Source of the DNA: Gemmatimonadota bacterium
Lineage (GTDB): Bacteria > Gemmatimonadota > Gemmatimonadetes > Longimicrobiales > Gaopeijiaceae
Reading direction: 5' to 3'
NCBI GenBank assembly: GCA_022560615.1
Contig: JADFSR010000015.1
Location: 1-64,000, forward strand
DNA: 64,000 nt
Below the pieces are notes generated by a model. That model had not been told where the DNA came from. It ran no database searches and saw nothing but the letters and a program-made list of their open reading frames with translations. The number at the start of each line of letters is the position of its first letter. Positions within the stretch are counted from its first letter, which is position 1. The position numbers and the translations under genes were made by a program. Shown piece by piece: positions 24,425 through 32,802 of this stretch.

Positions 24425-26820
24425 CAACGTTCACGAAGGTTCCCAAAGCGATCGAAGACATATTGGCGAACCGGAACCCTACGACCTCCCGAAGGGCCTT
24501 CCTCAAGACCTCGGGCGCTCTCGTCGTGAGCTTCAGCGCGGCAGCTGTCCCGGGCGCAGACTCACTTGCGGCAGCCGCCGGCGGCGACGAAGTAGCCGCG
24601 GCTCGGGCGGCAGGCCCGTATCCCGACCCCGACTTCAGACAGCTCGATTCCTGGGTCGTGATTCATGGCGACAACACGGCCACCTTCTACGTCGGTAAAA
24701 CGGACTGCGGTCAAGGCACGGGAACGGCATTTCGGCAGATGATGTGTGACGAGTTGGATATAGCATACGACAGCACCAGCCTCGTCATGGGCAGCACCGA
24801 CATCACCCCCGACCAGGGCGGGTCGGGCGGATCGGATGCGATACAGAGAGATGGCTGGCCGATGCGGCGCGTGGCCGCCGAGGCCCGGCGGATCCTACTG
24901 GAAATGGCCTCCGAGCGGTTCGCCGTGCCGATCGAGCAGCTCGACGTCAGCGACGCGGTGATCGCCCTGAAATCAGACCCCTCCAGGACGGTCACCTACG
25001 CGGAGTTGATCGGCGACCGGCGGTTCAACGTCACGCTGACTGGAGGCAACGTCAACGCGGTCTCAGGGGTGGCTGACGTCAAGCCGGTTCAGGATCTCCG
25101 CATCGTCGGCCAGTCGCCACAGCGCTACGACATTCCCCCGAAGGTGGACGGGTCGTTGACATGGGCGGTGGATGTCAGGCTTCCCGGGATGGTCCATGCA
25201 CGCAACGTCAAGCCGCCGGTTGCGGGCGCCACACTCCGCGGCTTCGACGAGTCGTCCGTCCGGGACCTGCCGGGATTCATCCGAGTGGTCAGCAAGGGCA
25301 ACTATTTGGCAGTGATTTGCGAGCGGGAAGAGCAGGCGATCGACGCCGCCAGGCGACTCCAGGTGGATTGGGCCGCACCGGCGGCCGCACCGTTTCCGGC
25401 GTCCGATGAGTTGTACACCTACATGCGCAGCGCGACGCCCACCTCGAGTGCCGATCCGCGCGTGGTGGGAAGTCCCGAGGCGGCGCTGGCGAGCGCGGCC
25501 CAGGTGATCGAGGCCGAATACGACTTCCCCTTCCAGGGACACACGGCCTTCGGACCGGCGCATGCCTTGGCCGACCCCTCCGACGGTCAGATGACGATCT
25601 ACTCCAACGACATGAAGTCCTACGGCATGCGGAACGGGATCGCCGAGTTCCTCGGGATGCCCAGGGACCAGGTGCGCGTCGTCTGGATGGAAGGCCCCCA
25701 GGCGTTCGGCCGCACGGCCGCGGACGATGCGGGATTCGAGGCCGCATTCCTGGCGAAAGAGATCGGGCTGCCTGTTCGCATGCAGTGGATGAGGGACGAA
25801 GAAACGGCCTGGGACACGAAGGGGCCGGCGTTCACGTTCAGGTTGCGTGGAGGACTGAACGCCCAGGGCGAGCTGGTAGTGCTCGAGTACGACGCGCAGA
25901 GTGCCGACTACAACCATGTCGGGTACAACGAGGTCGAGACGGTCCTGATTTCACAGCTCATGGGCACGCGGCTCGCTACGCCGAACAGGGGCCGCGCCTC
26001 GACGCCGTCTGAGATGTATGCCGTTCCCAACCGGCGCACGACGACCCAGGTTGTCCGGCTTCCCTCGATTTGGGAAACGCCGCTTCGGACCGGCAACCTC
26101 CGGGATCCCAACGGACCGCAAGTGACGTTCGCCTCCGAATCGTTCATCGACGAGCTGGCGGCAGCAGCCAACGCCGACCCGGTGGAGTTCCGGCTGAATC
26201 TGCTCAACGGCAGAACCAACGATGACAGCGGGTTCAAACGAGCCCGCTCCATCGCCGTCATCCGCGCGGCTGCGGATACTTATGGCTGGGATACGCGGCC
26301 GTCGCCGAAACCGCGGGGCGCTGGAAGAATTCTGACGGGGCGCGGGATCGCGTACTCCTTCCGCAGCGAGACGGTCGTCGCGGAGATCGCCGAGGTCGAG
26401 GTCAATCGTGAGACGGGTCACGTCTGGGTGAAGCGACTCGTCTGCGCGCACGACTGTGGGTTGGTCATCAACCCCGAGGGGCTGCGCCGCACGATCGAGT
26501 GTGGAATGTTGCACTCGCTGAGCCGTGCGCTCCACGAGGAGGTGCAGTTCGACACGGAAAAAGTCACCAGTGTCGACTGGGTGTCTCATCCCAGCCTCAA
26601 GCACACCGACACGCCGGAAAAGATCGATGTGGTGATGGTCAACGGCGACCCCGATCCGGACCGGCCCGATCTGCCTCACTACGGAGCCGGCGAAGCGGTC
26701 TGCAAACCGCTGGTCGCGGCGGTCGCCAACGCCATCTTTGACGCGACCGGCGTTCGTCTTCGCCGAGTGCCCTTCCGAGACGAGCGTGTGCTCGCGGCTC
26801 TCCAGGCCGCAGGCGTGTAG
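24421..26820 (+). CDS. Molybdopterin large subunit, isoquinoline 1-oxidoreductase beta type
   Basis: A 799-residue Mo-hydroxylase subunit. It begins with a Tat signal (TSRRAFLKTSGALVVSFSAAAVPG), so the mature enzyme is periplasmic and folded before export with its small partner. Residues about 70-160 and 200-799 form the two AldOx/Mopbinding regions: VGKTDCGQGTGTAFRQMMCDEL, GGSGGSDAIQRDG, EAEYDFPFQGHTAFGPAHA, and HYGAGEAVCKPLVAAVANAIFDATG with the conserved catalytic-Glu region GAGE. No FAD subunit accompanies it, which matches the two-subunit family. The substrate (an N-heterocycle or aldehyde) is unknown. Confidence 0.9.
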   Translation: MTTFTKVPKAIEDILANRNPTTSRRAFLKTSGALVVSFSAAAVPGADSLAAAAGGDEVAAARAAGPYPDPDFRQLDSWVVIHGDNTATFYVGKTDCGQGTGTAFRQMMCDELDIAYDSTSLVMGSTDITPDQGGSGGSDAIQRDGWPMRRVAAEARRILLEMASERFAVPIEQLDVSDAVIALKSDPSRTVTYAELIGDRRFNVTLTGGNVNAVSGVADVKPVQDLRIVGQSPQRYDIPPKVDGSLTWAVDVRLPGMVHARNVKPPVAGATLRGFDESSVRDLPGFIRVVSKGNYLAVICEREEQAIDAARRLQVDWAAPAAAPFPASDELYTYMRSATPTSSADPRVVGSPEAALASAAQVIEAEYDFPFQGHTAFGPAHALADPSDGQMTIYSNDMKSYGMRNGIAEFLGMPRDQVRVVWMEGPQAFGRTAADDAGFEAAFLAKEIGLPVRMQWMRDEETAWDTKGPAFTFRLRGGLNAQGELVVLEYDAQSADYNHVGYNEVETVLISQLMGTRLATPNRGRASTPSEMYAVPNRRTTTQVVRLPSIWETPLRTGNLRDPNGPQVTFASESFIDELAAAANADPVEFRLNLLNGRTNDDSGFKRARSIAVIRAAADTYGWDTRPSPKPRGAGRILTGRGIAYSFRSETVVAEIAEVEVNRETGHVWVKRLVCAHDCGLVINPEGLRRTIECGMLHSLSRALHEEVQFDTEKVTSVDWVSHPSLKHTDTPEKIDVVMVNGDPDPDRPDLPHYGAGEAVCKPLVAAVANAIFDATGVRLRRVPFRDERVLAALQAAGV

Positions 26821-27059
26821 GGCGAGTCGGTCAGGTCCGGGTCGAGGCCGTTAGGATGCAGTAGGTGGCGACCTCGTCAGAAGTCGAGAGGCTCTCTACC
26901 GGAGTATTCCGTTCCCGGCAGTGCCTGCCGGAAAGCCTGGTTCCAGCAACTTTAAGGTACACGGGTGGGCAATTGGCTCGCGGGATCCCCTGGCTTCGCC
27001 TCTTCGTGGAAGCCGTGGTGTAGCACAAGCGGTGGTGGTCGAATGGAGAGCGCTCTCGC

Positions 27060-27148
27060 AGGGCCTAGCGGTGAAGCAGTTTTTCGCACAGTCTTGAAAG
27101 TCTGAGACTACGGAGTGTTTATGTAAGCTGTTGTAGTACATCGACTTA
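27060..27148 (+). repeat. Leader repeat, copy 1 (upstream of tRNA-Pro remnant)
   Basis: It begins with AGGGCCTAGC, contains GCAGTTTTTCGCACAGT at 27076-27092 and ends with CTTA. The same elements occur in the same order upstream of the intact tRNA-Pro, where AGGGCCTAGC starts 90 bases before the tRNA against 89 here. The middle is diverged, so this is an old duplication. Confidence 0.7.
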
Positions 27149-27189
27149 CGTGGCGTGGCGCAGTCCGGTCCCGCACCTGCTTTGGGAGC
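27149..27189 (+). pseudogene. tRNA-Pro 5'-half remnant
   Basis: 41 bases match the 5' half of the intact tRNA-Pro(TGG) with three substitutions: acceptor base 3 is T instead of G, and GGTAGCGC is GGTCCCGC. The match covers the acceptor 5' strand, D arm, anticodon loop TTTGGGA and the first two bases of the 3' anticodon stem, then stops at GAGC. The D stem is also damaged, so it cannot fold as a tRNA. Confidence 0.85.
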
Positions 27190-27200
27190 GACTTTCTGGC

Positions 27201-27244
27201 GTCGGTGGGCGTCGGTGGGCGTCGGTGGGCGTCGGTGAGCGTCG
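27201..27244 (+). repeat. Tandem 10-bp repeat GTCGGTGGGC
   Basis: Three perfect GTCGGTGGGC units (27201-27230) and a fourth, GTCGGTGAGC, are followed by a partial GTCG. Two further units, GTCGGCCAGC and GTCGGTGGGC, lie at 27272-27291 after a 27-base gap. The array directly follows the broken tRNA end. Confidence 0.9.
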
Positions 27245-27297
27245 GAAACGCTGGGTTCTTACGTCAGTTGCGTCGGCCAGCGTCGGTGGGCGTCGAC

Positions 27298-27316
27298 GCA
27301 GTTTTTGGCACAGTTT
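27298..27316 (+). repeat. 19-mer repeat copy (GCAGTTTTTGGCACAGTTT)
   Basis: A near-identical 19-mer occurs at 40367-40385 (one mismatch), and related versions occur at 27076-27092 and 56092-56109. Copies at 27.3 and 40.4 kb also share the preceding CGAC. All lie in spacers. Function unknown. Confidence 0.75.
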
Positions 27317-27359
27317 GAGATTGCTCGCCGTTTCGTGACTTGAACCGCATGTTGCGCGC

Positions 27360-27455
27360 ATGTCTGCCAACCCCATTATCCGCCTAAATGCAGCCCTCCA
27401 AAGCCGCTCCCGCATCGAGCGAGAACTCGTTGAGGGCGGGATGGCGACGGTCTAG
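27360..27455 (+). pseudogene. Ser/Thr-kinase 5'-end remnant C
   Basis: ATG at 27360 follows a diverged leader motif (CCGCATGTTGCGCGC). It reads MSANPIIRLNAALQ, SRSRIERELVEGGMATV and TAG: the kinase N-terminus through the glycine-rich loop, ending one codon before the expected Tyr. A homologous but longer copy stands at 32.2 kb. The first amidase starts 52 bp downstream. Confidence 0.8.
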
Positions 27456-27507
27456 TGAATCTGACCCAGCTCGTTTCCCGCCACATCCCCAAGGAGCTTG
27501 TCGTCCC

Positions 27508-29463
27508 ATGAGACTCCATTCGGTCACCCTCGCGTTTGCTGTGAGCCTCCTGCTGATCGCCTGCGGTCCGGCACAGGAGCAGACCGCTCAATTCCAGATC
27601 GAGGAAACCACGATCGCCGAGATCCAGGCAGCCATCCTGAGGGGTGAGCTCACCTCGACGCAGGTCGTCGAGCTCTACCTGGCTCGCATCAAGGCCTACA
27701 ACGGAACGTGCGTCGACCAGCCCGAGGGGATTCTCGGGGCGATCACCACCATCCCGCGTGCGGGCAAGGTCAACGCGCTGATCACCTTGAATCTGCGACC
27801 AGCCGAGCGCCTCTCCCGAGGGTTCGACGAGCGCAAGGCGCGCAGCATGACGGATGCCGCGGATGACGATGTTGCGATGCCCGACGCGTTGGAGGTGGCG
27901 GCTCAGCAGGACGCCTACCTCGCCTCGACCGGCAGTCTCATCGGACCCCTGCACGGCGTGGTGATGGCGATCAAGGACCAGTTCGACACGTTCGACATGC
28001 GCACCACTTCCGGGGCCGATGCCTTCTATGCGAACGATCGACCTCCTCGGGATGCCGTGTTCGTGCAACGGCTCCGGGACGCCGGTGCGATCATCCTCGC
28101 GAAGGCGAACATGGGAGAATACGCCGCGGGAGGCGTCACGGGAGTCAGGAGCTCGTTCGGTGGGACGAACTGCAACGCCTATGACACCGAGCGCGATCCT
28201 GGAGCATCGAGTGGAGGCTCCGGCAACTCAGTTTCCGCCAACCTGGTCACGTGCGCCATAGGTGAGGAGACGGGCACCTCGGTGCGCGAGCCGGCCAAGA
28301 ACAATGGTGTGGTCGGGCTCGCGCCGACGCGGGAGCTGGTCAGCGCCGACGGGATGATGCAGAGGGGCATCACGACCAGGGTCGGACCCATTTGCCGCAC
28401 CGTGGAGGACGTGGCGCGAGTGCTGGACGCATACGCCGGCTTCGACCCCAGGGACGAGCTGACTGCCTTCAGCGTGGGCCGGCGGCCTTCACAGCCTTAC
28501 CAGAGCTTCGCGCACGAGGAGCGACTCGACGGCGTGCGGATCGGGGTGGTACGAGAGTATATGGACCGGGACCTCTTCACGATCGCCGACGCGGAGACGA
28601 TCGACATTGTCGAGCGCGCCATCGAAGATCTGCGCGCCCTGGGAGCGACGGTGATCGACCCGGGCCCGCAGGGTGCCCTGTTTCAGGACGCCGTCGACAA
28701 GTACAGCCCGGTGTGGCGGAACGAGCTCTTCATCCGCCAGTTCTCAGAGCAGTTTGCCGAAGGGTCAGATCACCTGCCTCTCCTGGTGGACATGTTCTTC
28801 GATCCGTCGCTCGTACCGCACGATTCGGTAGGGCGGCCGAGCATACGAAATCTGGGCCGGGGCCGTGGCGGTGCCGGAGGGACCCGGTACAACATGAACG
28901 TCTATCTTAGGGAACGGGGCGACGCGAACATCCGGAGTCTCACGGACCTGATCGAAAAGGCGAACTTCTGGGACGATCCCATAATCCGGAATCGGAAGGA
29001 GGGCCTTCAGAACGCTGACACGGCCAAGACGTTGGCTACTGCCCGCGCTCTACAGGATCGGTTCACGGTGCAGACCGTCGTCCTGCAGGTGTTCGCGGAG
29101 CTGGATCTCGACGCTGTGATCTATCCGACTGGCAACGTTCCCCCCGCAATCCTTACCAATCCCCAGGAGCCGAACAAGAACAACCGGCCGTCGGGGGTCT
29201 GGACCTACATCAACAGCCGCGGCTTCCCCGCGATCACGGTCCCGGCCGGGTTCACCACCCAAATCTACGACCGGGTGCGTGACTCCACCGCTACTGACAG
29301 CACTCGCCTGGTGGGGCCGGTGCGGGCACGGCTTCCCGTCGGGATCGACTTCCTCGCGCGACCCTTCGGCGAGCCGACGCTCTTCCGGATCGCTTCGGCC
29401 TACGAGGCGGGGACGAATCACCGCATCCCCCCATCCGACTTCGGGCCTCCTCCGGGGCGGTAG
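27508..29463 (+). CDS. Exported amidase-signature hydrolase, copy 1
   Basis: A 651-residue lipoprotein (LLLIACGP lipobox) of the amidase-signature family. The Ser-cisSer-Lys triad is readable: Lys156 in VVMAIKDQFDT, Ser234 in DPGASSGGSGNS and nucleophile Ser258 in GEETGTSVREPAKNNG. The 24-residue spacing between the serines is as in FAAH. AAGGAG at 27491 precedes ATG 27508, which gives the signal peptide; the frame extends upstream through a kinase remnant. It is about 100 residues longer than copy 2, with a Gly/Arg-rich loop (LGRGRGGAGGTR). It should hydrolyse amide bonds outside the inner membrane. The substrate is unknown. Confidence 0.88.
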   Translation: MRLHSVTLAFAVSLLLIACGPAQEQTAQFQIEETTIAEIQAAILRGELTSTQVVELYLARIKAYNGTCVDQPEGILGAITTIPRAGKVNALITLNLRPAERLSRGFDERKARSMTDAADDDVAMPDALEVAAQQDAYLASTGSLIGPLHGVVMAIKDQFDTFDMRTTSGADAFYANDRPPRDAVFVQRLRDAGAIILAKANMGEYAAGGVTGVRSSFGGTNCNAYDTERDPGASSGGSGNSVSANLVTCAIGEETGTSVREPAKNNGVVGLAPTRELVSADGMMQRGITTRVGPICRTVEDVARVLDAYAGFDPRDELTAFSVGRRPSQPYQSFAHEERLDGVRIGVVREYMDRDLFTIADAETIDIVERAIEDLRALGATVIDPGPQGALFQDAVDKYSPVWRNELFIRQFSEQFAEGSDHLPLLVDMFFDPSLVPHDSVGRPSIRNLGRGRGGAGGTRYNMNVYLRERGDANIRSLTDLIEKANFWDDPIIRNRKEGLQNADTAKTLATARALQDRFTVQTVVLQVFAELDLDAVIYPTGNVPPAILTNPQEPNKNNRPSGVWTYINSRGFPAITVPAGFTTQIYDRVRDSTATDSTRLVGPVRARLPVGIDFLARPFGEPTLFRIASAYEAGTNHRIPPSDFGPPPGR

Positions 29464-29516
29464 CGAAACGTGGCACGGCGACGGTCTACAGGGGCGGGGC
29501 TTCACGTTACTCCCGC

Positions 29517-32078
29517 CTATCGACCTCCCCCGGCCTGATCCTGGTAGAGCCGGAGCGCTTCCTCGAACGTGGCGAGGACTTCGTCCCTGTGGGCCGGGTC
29601 GTCCCAGCGATCCATCCTCCGGAGATCGCTCAGCGTCTCCTCGATCCAGACCACGAAGAACGCCGCGTCCTCGCTCGAGCGGATCGGCTCGCCGTCGGCG
29701 ATCACGAACACCGGGTTCGTGTGCGCGAACAGGTAGCTGTCCATGGCGCCGTGCTGCGGCGGGCCGAGCGTGCGCGCTGCGATCCACACGCTGCCGTCGA
29801 TCGGGACCTCGACGTCCACGTCGAACGACTTGCCGTCTCCGGTGGCTTCGAACGTGTGCGTGATCTCCCCGTTCTGGACGATCTCGAGCGTGTGCATCTC
29901 GAACAGTGACCGGGCCGTGACGGCGACGGAGACCGTCTCGCCTCCCGAGACCGTCAGCTCTTCGCCCATCCCCCGCCCCTCGACGTCGAGGGTGAGAATC
30001 GGTCCGCTGGTCACGAACGCCCGCCCGGCCGCCATCGCGTCGGCCCACTCGTCGTAGTCGAGCGTCTCGCTGCCGGTGTAGACGTACGAGCGCGTCGTCC
30101 CGACCGCCGGGTGCCTCCAGATGTCGGTCATGGCATCGGTGCCTGCCGTAGCCGGGATCCTCGAGCCGGTGTTGAGGAGCCGGTACCAGATCTCGGCGGT
30201 CCCGAGCTCGTCGCTCCAGATGCACGCGACGTCGATGAAGTCCGCCAGACCGAGGACAGCGTCGACGGGCAGCTCGCGTGCTCCGCTCGGTCGTGCGGGG
30301 TCGGGCGCGCGGTGGCTCAGCCCGAACGGGTGGACGTAGCCACCGATCCCGCCCTGCTCGTGCACGTGCTCGAGCACCGCCGCGTTCGTCGGGTACAGCT
30401 CGCGGTACGCCGTCCCTTCGTAGCCGATGTAGAATGGCGTCACCAGCGAGACGAGGTTCAGCAGCGCCATGTGCGCGAAGAAGTTTGGCCGGTACTCCTC
30501 GTTGTAGTAGACGATCGTCCGCTCGTCTCCGTAGGGGTGCGGGTGGCCGAGGAAGTGCTCGAGATCCTCGACCCGGCTGTTGGCCCAGTAGTTCGCGATC
30601 ATCCCGTTGGCGACGTTGAGGTCTTCGGCCAGGGCCTTGTTCCGGAGATCGAGCGGCGTGATGCGCTCGTGACCCCCGTAGTTGGGGTGGATGTGGTTGT
30701 CGCCGGAGTACCAGCCGTTCGCGGCCATGTCGATCCAGCGATCGAGCTGGACCTCGACCGTCGTCCACTCGCCGGCCCGCACGTCGACCGTCCGCGTCTC
30801 GGGCTCGTACTCGAATCCGCGCCACACTTCGAGCTCGGCGTCGCCCACGGGGAGCGTGACCGCGAAGCTGCCGTCGGTGTGGAAGTAGTAGTCGTCACCG
30901 GCCGAGCTCAGGACGCGCGGGAAGCTCCCGCGCGGGAAGTAGCTGCGCCCGTCGGCGGCGCTGAGGTAGATGCGCGACGGAAGCAGACGCCCGTCCGCGG
31001 CGCTGACCCGAACCCGCACCTGCCCCACCGGCTCGGACCATGCGTACTCCTCGATCCGAATGCGGCGGGGCACGCCGCCGCCGCGCCCCACGGTGTACAG
31101 CTCGAAGCCCATCCCCTGGTCGGTGGTTCGCTCCTCTTCGGGTCGTCCACCGTTTCGGGAGTACACGAGCCGCTCGCCGTCCGGGGACCAGGCGGGGAAG
31201 TACTCGTCGGTCGGCGTATGCGTGAGCCGGACCTGCTGGATGCCGGGGCTGGAGCGGTCCTGCGCCGCCCGCGCCCGAGCGGTCGGGACCTGATAGATAT
31301 CGTTGCTGCCCGAAGCGTCGGTGATGTAGGCGACCGATCCTCCGTGGGGAGCGACGACCGGCGAGGCCTGATAGTTGGTCTCGATCCGGATCAGAAGGCT
31401 CACCTCTCCCGTGGCCGCGCTCCAGCGCCACAGGGACCCGGATCCCAGGGCCGCCTCGCCGCGCTTGGAGACGAAGACGATGTCGCCCGTGTCGCCAATC
31501 CAGTCGCCCACCATGTCCTGTGCGCGGGGGTCGGCGATCACCGCCTCCGTGGATCCGCGCCCGAGGTCGTACGCCCACAGGTCGAAGGTGCCGTCGCGAC
31601 CGGTCGTGAACAGGATACGCGCCCCATCCGGCGAGAACCGCGGCCTGAGGTCGAGGTGCGGATTCTCCGTCAGACGGCGCTCGACACCGCTCTCTAGATC
31701 GAGGAGGTAGATGTCGAAGTTCAGGTCCACGTCGGCGGCGAATGCGATCGATCGACCGTCGGGCGACCAGCTCGGCTGCGAGTGGTACCCCGGCCCGGAG
31801 GTCAGCTGGCGCGCCACGCCCCCTTCGACGGGCACCAGCCAGATGCGGCCCTGGTAGGCGAACGCGATCGACGCGCCGTCGGGCGACCAGGCCGGATACG
31901 TGGGCGAGGCCGTCACGGGCGGGGGAAAGTAGGCCTCCATGTACATTTTCCCCGCCCCGCCCCCGCTGCTCATCGAGGGATATCCTCCGGGAAACGAGCT
32001 CGGATACTCGCGCTGCTGCGCCGACGCGGGCGCCGCGACGAGGACGAAGCTCACGAGGAGCGGGGCCATCGCTTTCAT
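29517..32078 (-). CDS. TolB-like propeller fused to a PHP-type metallohydrolase
   Basis: An 853-residue exported protein with a signal ending in APASAQQ. Residues about 55-340 contain PD40/TolB-type propeller repeats (PAWSPDGASIAFAYQGRIW, PSWSPDGRSIAFAADVDL, PRFSPDGARILFTT, PAWSPDGERLVYSR). After a beta-sandwich linker, residues about 455-700 form a CehA/McbA-type PHP domain: GDNHIHPNYGGH with His462 and His464, GYVHPFG, DVACIWSDE and AGTDAM. It likely hydrolyses a phospho- or carbamate-like ester in the periplasm, and the substrate is unknown. It is convergent with the first amidase, 53 bp apart. ATG 32078 is chosen because it gives a clean signal peptide. Confidence 0.83.
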   Translation of the reverse strand: MKAMAPLLVSFVLVAAPASAQQREYPSSFPGGYPSMSSGGGAGKMYMEAYFPPPVTASPTYPAWSPDGASIAFAYQGRIWLVPVEGGVARQLTSGPGYHSQPSWSPDGRSIAFAADVDLNFDIYLLDLESGVERRLTENPHLDLRPRFSPDGARILFTTGRDGTFDLWAYDLGRGSTEAVIADPRAQDMVGDWIGDTGDIVFVSKRGEAALGSGSLWRWSAATGEVSLLIRIETNYQASPVVAPHGGSVAYITDASGSNDIYQVPTARARAAQDRSSPGIQQVRLTHTPTDEYFPAWSPDGERLVYSRNGGRPEEERTTDQGMGFELYTVGRGGGVPRRIRIEEYAWSEPVGQVRVRVSAADGRLLPSRIYLSAADGRSYFPRGSFPRVLSSAGDDYYFHTDGSFAVTLPVGDAELEVWRGFEYEPETRTVDVRAGEWTTVEVQLDRWIDMAANGWYSGDNHIHPNYGGHERITPLDLRNKALAEDLNVANGMIANYWANSRVEDLEHFLGHPHPYGDERTIVYYNEEYRPNFFAHMALLNLVSLVTPFYIGYEGTAYRELYPTNAAVLEHVHEQGGIGGYVHPFGLSHRAPDPARPSGARELPVDAVLGLADFIDVACIWSDELGTAEIWYRLLNTGSRIPATAGTDAMTDIWRHPAVGTTRSYVYTGSETLDYDEWADAMAAGRAFVTSGPILTLDVEGRGMGEELTVSGGETVSVAVTARSLFEMHTLEIVQNGEITHTFEATGDGKSFDVDVEVPIDGSVWIAARTLGPPQHGAMDSYLFAHTNPVFVIADGEPIRSSEDAAFFVVWIEETLSDLRRMDRWDDPAHRDEVLATFEEALRLYQDQAGGGR

Positions 32079-32222
32079 GCTCAACCTCCGAGCGGTTAGG
32101 CGAAGGGAAGCCAATAGTGTGCCGACGCCTCCGGTTGCCGCCAGAGGGGGTGGCGGCGATCGGCGACCGGTGCGACCTCACGTCCGGCTTGCCTGAGCAA
32201 CCGGTGGACGCATCTTCGGCGC

Positions 32223-32396
32223 ATGCCGCACGCTGACGCCGTCCCCCGCCGGAACGCGGCGCTCGAGGGCCGCTACCGTGTCGAGCGCGAGTTCGGCGAG
32301 GGCGGCATGGCGACGGTCTACCTCGCCGCCGACCTGAAGCACGAGGGGAAGGTCGCGCTGAAGGTGCTGAAGCGTGACTCTGGGGACTACGCCTGA
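32223..32396 (+). pseudogene. Ser/Thr-kinase N-lobe remnant D (57 codons)
   Basis: ATG 32223 follows the leader motif GCATCTTCGGCGC. The 57 codons include RRNAALEGRYRVEREFGEGG, MATVYLAADLKHEGKVALKV and LKRDSGDYA, then TGA. It keeps the glycine-rich loop (GEGGMATVY) and the VALK lysine, but nothing beyond strand beta-3. It is the longest of the remnants and shows what the others derive from. Confidence 0.88.
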
Positions 32397-32551
32397 TCGG
32401 AGGGCGCGGGGGACGACTTCGCAGTCCCGCTTTTCTTCCCGCTGTTCAGGTACGGCAGAGTCCGGCATCGCGTCACGGCAAGTGCGGCGGATCGTGTAGC
32501 CCAGTAAGGGTTTAGACGGTTCAACGCCGTGATTCGGCCCGTTCGTTCATC

Positions 32552-32594
32552 GAATGGGGTTCAGGGGGTCGCCGTTCGAATCCGGCCGTCCCGA
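32552..32594 (+). pseudogene. tRNA-Pro(GGG) 3'-half remnant
   Basis: From GAATGGGG onward the sequence fits the anticodon loop ATGGGGT (GGG), stem TCAGG, variable loop GGGTC, a T arm with loop TTCGAAT and acceptor CGTCCCG plus A. One G is missing from the 5' T stem (GCCG instead of GCCGG), and no matching 5' half lies upstream. It aligns with the 3' half of the intact tRNA-Pro(TGG) over 36 bases with about five mismatches and one gap. Confidence 0.7.
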
Positions 32595-32802
32595 CTGTGA
32601 GGAAATGGGTGCTCTACTGTCCCGACCCCTCGATTCTCACCGGAAGCCGCCGGCCGGCGATGAGCACTTCTTCAGGCCGTTCGTCATAGCTTTCCAGCTC
32701 GATCCAGCCCTCGGGGTCCCGCTTTTTGGTGTCGGCTCGGGGCCCAGCCTGCCATCTTTGGCCCGCGTCAGTCGACTCGGCCCGTTTCAGTCGGAGGTCT
32801 CG

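Larger units (their letters stand above)
26821..27507. other. Composite 0.7-kb spacer without intact genes
   Basis: Between the Mo-hydroxylase and the first amidase I see no intact gene. In order it holds a 7-bp hairpin CCGGCAG/CTGCCGG (about 26915-26931), a leader block shared with the tRNA-Pro at 56 kb (27060-27148), a tRNA-Pro 5' half, four tandem GTCGGTGGGC-type units, a copy of the 19-mer GCAGTTTTTGGCACAGTTT and a truncated kinase start. Each is listed separately. Confidence 0.8.
32079..32802. other. 0.7-kb divergent spacer with kinase and tRNA remnants
   Basis: The spacer between the propeller/PHP gene (minus) and the second amidase (plus) contains a 57-codon kinase N-lobe relic at 32223-32396 and a tRNA-Pro 3' half at 32552-32594. 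No other gene or structured RNA was recognised. The last 100 bases before ATG 32803 should hold the amidase promoter. The amidase frame stays open back to 32554 through the tRNA remnant by chance. Confidence 0.75.

Noticed and set aside
26821-27145. Minus-strand ORF of 81 codons (26896-27141) as a small gene
   Set aside because: It spans the duplicated tRNA leader and a hairpin, has no ribosome-binding site and no recognisable family.
27201-27291. Decamer array as a CRISPR
   Set aside because: The units are ten bases, directly abutting and without spacers of regular length; no cas gene is present.
29464-29516. ACGGCGACGGTCTAC after the first amidase as another kinase remnant (ATVY)
   Set aside because: Only about fifteen bases match and no leader or glycine-loop codons precede it, so chance cannot be excluded.
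27149-32594. The tRNA-Pro halves at 27149 and 32552 as a functional trans-split tRNA
   Set aside because: Acceptor bases 3 and 70 do not pair, the D stem and T stem are each damaged, and the halves carry different anticodon-loop wording (TGG and GGG). Relics of two genes fit better.
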